64,000 nucleotides of DNA from Aquabacterium sp. (lineage in GTDB: Bacteria > Pseudomonadota > Gammaproteobacteria > Burkholderiales > Burkholderiaceae_C). Numbering within the stretch: the first letter of the stretch is position 1; every line of letters begins with the position of its first letter. The stretch spans positions 1-64,000 of the forward strand of contig NZ_JAQSDR010000005.1 of NCBI RefSeq assembly GCF_029946005.1, given 5' to 3'. This document shows positions 62,783-64,000 of this stretch, piece by piece. The translations under genes were made by a program, and so were the position numbers. Below the pieces are notes generated by a model. The model was not told where the DNA came from and made no database searches. It saw only the letters and a list, made by a program, of their open reading frames with translations.

Positions 62783-64000
62783 GGCGTGTCTTTCTTGAGG
62801 GGGCTCACGTCGCCGCGCAAGAAAAGGCGCGCCAGCGAGGCAGCCACTTGGGGCCGTTGCTGGGTGTCGGCGCTGTGCAGTTCGGCCATGGCGCCATGCA
62901 GCATTTTCTGGGTCAATCCTCTTGATAGTGAGTCGAGCACGGCTTCGATGTCCTCGCCTTTGGCGATCATTTTGCGGGCGCGGGCGATTTCAGCCGCTCG
63001 CCACGCATCGGCCTGTGAATTGAGTGCCTGGATCAAGGGCACGGTGGTGCGCTGGTCCAGCCAGTGGACAAAGCCTTGCACGCCGGTCTCGATGATGGCT
63101 TCGGCCTGGCTGACGGCGGCCAGGCGCTTTTCGCTGGCGGTTTGCACCAGGGCGCTCAGATCGTCGACGGTGTACAGGTAGACGTCGTCCAGTTCGGCGA
63201 CTTCGGGCTCAATGTCGCGCGGCACGGCCAGATCCACCATGAAGATGGGACGGCGTTTGCGGGCTTTGAGGGCGCGTTCGACCGCGCCCAGGCCGATGAT
63301 GGGCAGGGAGCTGGCGGTGCAGGAGACCACGATGTCGAACTCGTGCAGGCGATCGGGCAGGTCGGCCAGGCGCAGGGCTTGTGCGCCCAGGTGGTTGGCG
63401 AGCTTTTCGCCGCGCTCCAGGGTGCGGTTGGCCACGGCCATGGCGCGTGGGGCGCGGCCGGCGAAGTGCGTGGCGGTGAGTTCGATCATTTCGCCCGCGC
63501 CCACGAACAGGATCTTGGTCTTGCCCAGGTCTTCAAACAGCTGGCTGGCCAGACGAACGGCGGCGGCCGCCATGCTGATGGAGTGGGCGCCGATTTCTGT
63601 GGAGGTGCGCACTTCCTTGGCCACGGCGAAGGAGCGCTGGAACAATTGGTGCAGGGTGGTGCCCAGGGTGCCGGCGGCGTCGGCCTCGCGCACGGCCTGC
63701 TTCATCTGGCCCAGGATCTGGGGTTCGCCCAGCACCATGGAATCGAGCCCGCTGGCGACGCGGAAAGCGTGGCGGGCTGCGGCGCCCCCTTCCAGCACGT
63801 AGGTGTGGCGCAGCAGTTCGTCGTGGCCCACGCCACCGGTGTTGGCGAGCCAATCAACGGCGGCCTGCTGCAGGTTGCCAGCGCGGCCACCGCCCCAACT
63901 GCCGCCCAGGGCGCAATACAGTTCGGTGCGGTTGCAGGTGGACAGCAGGGCCACTTCTGGCTGGGCGGACGACTGCGGCACGCCGGATAAACGGGTATGC
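62779..64000 (-). CDS. hemA: Glutamyl-tRNA reductase (5' end outside window)
   Basis: The first enzyme of C5-pathway tetrapyrrole synthesis, reducing Glu-tRNA to glutamate-1-semialdehyde. About 407 residues are visible; the frame stays open to the window edge and the N-terminal ~50 residues are missing. The catalytic Cys is in [12 protein letters not shown]. Further motifs are [20 protein letters not shown], the NADPH loop [15 protein letters not shown] and a C-terminal dimerisation helix. A GTG at 63981 begins the in-window frame but is internal. It is the first visible gene of the hemA-prfA-prmC unit. Confidence 0.95.
   Translation of the reverse strand, partial: HTRLSGVPQSSAQPEVALLSTCNRTELYCALGGSWGGGRAGNLQQAAVDWLANTGGVGHDELLRHTYVLEGGAAARHAFRVASGLDSMVLGEPQILGQMKQAVREADAAGTLGTTLHQLFQRSFAVAKEVRTSTEIGAHSISMAAAAVRLASQLFEDLGKTKILFVGAGEMIELTATHFAGRAPRAMAVANRTLERGEKLANHLGAQALRLADLPDRLHEFDIVVSCTASSLPIIGLGAVERALKARKRRPIFMVDLAVPRDIEPEVAELDDVYLYTVDDLSALVQTASEKRLAAVSQAEAIIETGVQGFVHWLDQRTTVPLIQALNSQADAWRAAEIARARKMIAKGEDIEAVLDSLSRGLTQKMLHGAMAELHSADTQQRPQVAASLARLFLRGDVSPLKKDTP

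Overview
The window looks like a chromosomal segment of a GC-rich betaproteobacterium of the order Burkholderiales, probably a Comamonadaceae-type organism. The evidence is high GC throughout, densely packed GC-rich codons, the housekeeping blocks rplU-rpmA-obg-proB-rppH-proS and hemA-prfA-prmC-grxD-ubiX, a leucine degradation operon with a TetR regulator, and a two-synthetase cyanophycin locus. I see no rRNA, tRNA, CRISPR array, transposase, phage gene or integrase. Coding density is very high and no gap between genes exceeds 300 bases. The family assignment is inference; the order is well supported.

Layout. 1-214: gene-free, with three perfect palindromes (a candidate dispersed structured repeat). 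215-2382 (minus): an oxidoreductase-like small protein, a methyltransferase, an orphan miniature flagellar-rod-like protein and a lipoprotein. 2385-10082: a cyanophycin locus, with two synthetases on minus and, divergently, an ABC exporter fused to a zinc ribbon, coupled to a DUF1854 protein. 10174-11325: a secreted PHB-depolymerase-like esterase. 11514-12671 and 25034-26173: two paralogous membrane diguanylate cyclases that bracket a leucine/isovalerate degradation operon (12690-21183, minus: TetR, MCC beta, methylglutaconyl-CoA hydratase, MCC alpha, HMG-CoA lyase, isovaleryl-CoA dehydrogenase, thiolase) and a divergent giant 2-oxoacid:ferredoxin oxidoreductase (21478-25032). A perfect palindrome in the divergent gap is a good operator candidate.

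26170-38763 is a mixed accessory region: a three-fold repeated Gly-rich envelope protein, a Tim44-like protein, ArfB, a DUF1415 protein, a small lipoprotein, a four-PAS GGDEF-EAL protein with a partner diguanylate cyclase, a large Cys-rich protein of unknown function, a DUF1653 protein, a one-chain HTH/HATPase/STAS-like protein, a cold-shock protein and a hemolysin III family protein. 38793-44725: DNA polymerase IV, a WbpM/CapD-type sugar dehydratase, and a MASE1-CHASE hybrid kinase. 44987-50473: CtpA protease, a ThiF/MoeB-like enzyme, a LOG-family protein, arginase, and a patatin. 50620-58284: ribosomal proteins L21 and L27, Obg with a histone-like tail, ProB, a periplasmic binding-like protein, RppH, ProS and a lytic transglycosylase. 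58307-64000 (minus): Tat-exported superoxide dismutase, UbiX, GrxD, an outer-membrane protein, PrmC, RF1, and HemA cut by the window edge.

How it fits together: two storage polymers are represented (cyanophycin synthesis, PHB-type hydrolysis), amino-acid carbon is recovered through the leucine operon, and five signalling proteins (four with intact GGDEF sites and I-sites, plus a hybrid kinase) point to heavy c-di-GMP regulation. The parts most worth attention are the cyanophycin locus with its unexplained exporter, the triple-repeat envelope protein, the 739-residue unknown, and the one-chain HATPase/STAS-like regulator.
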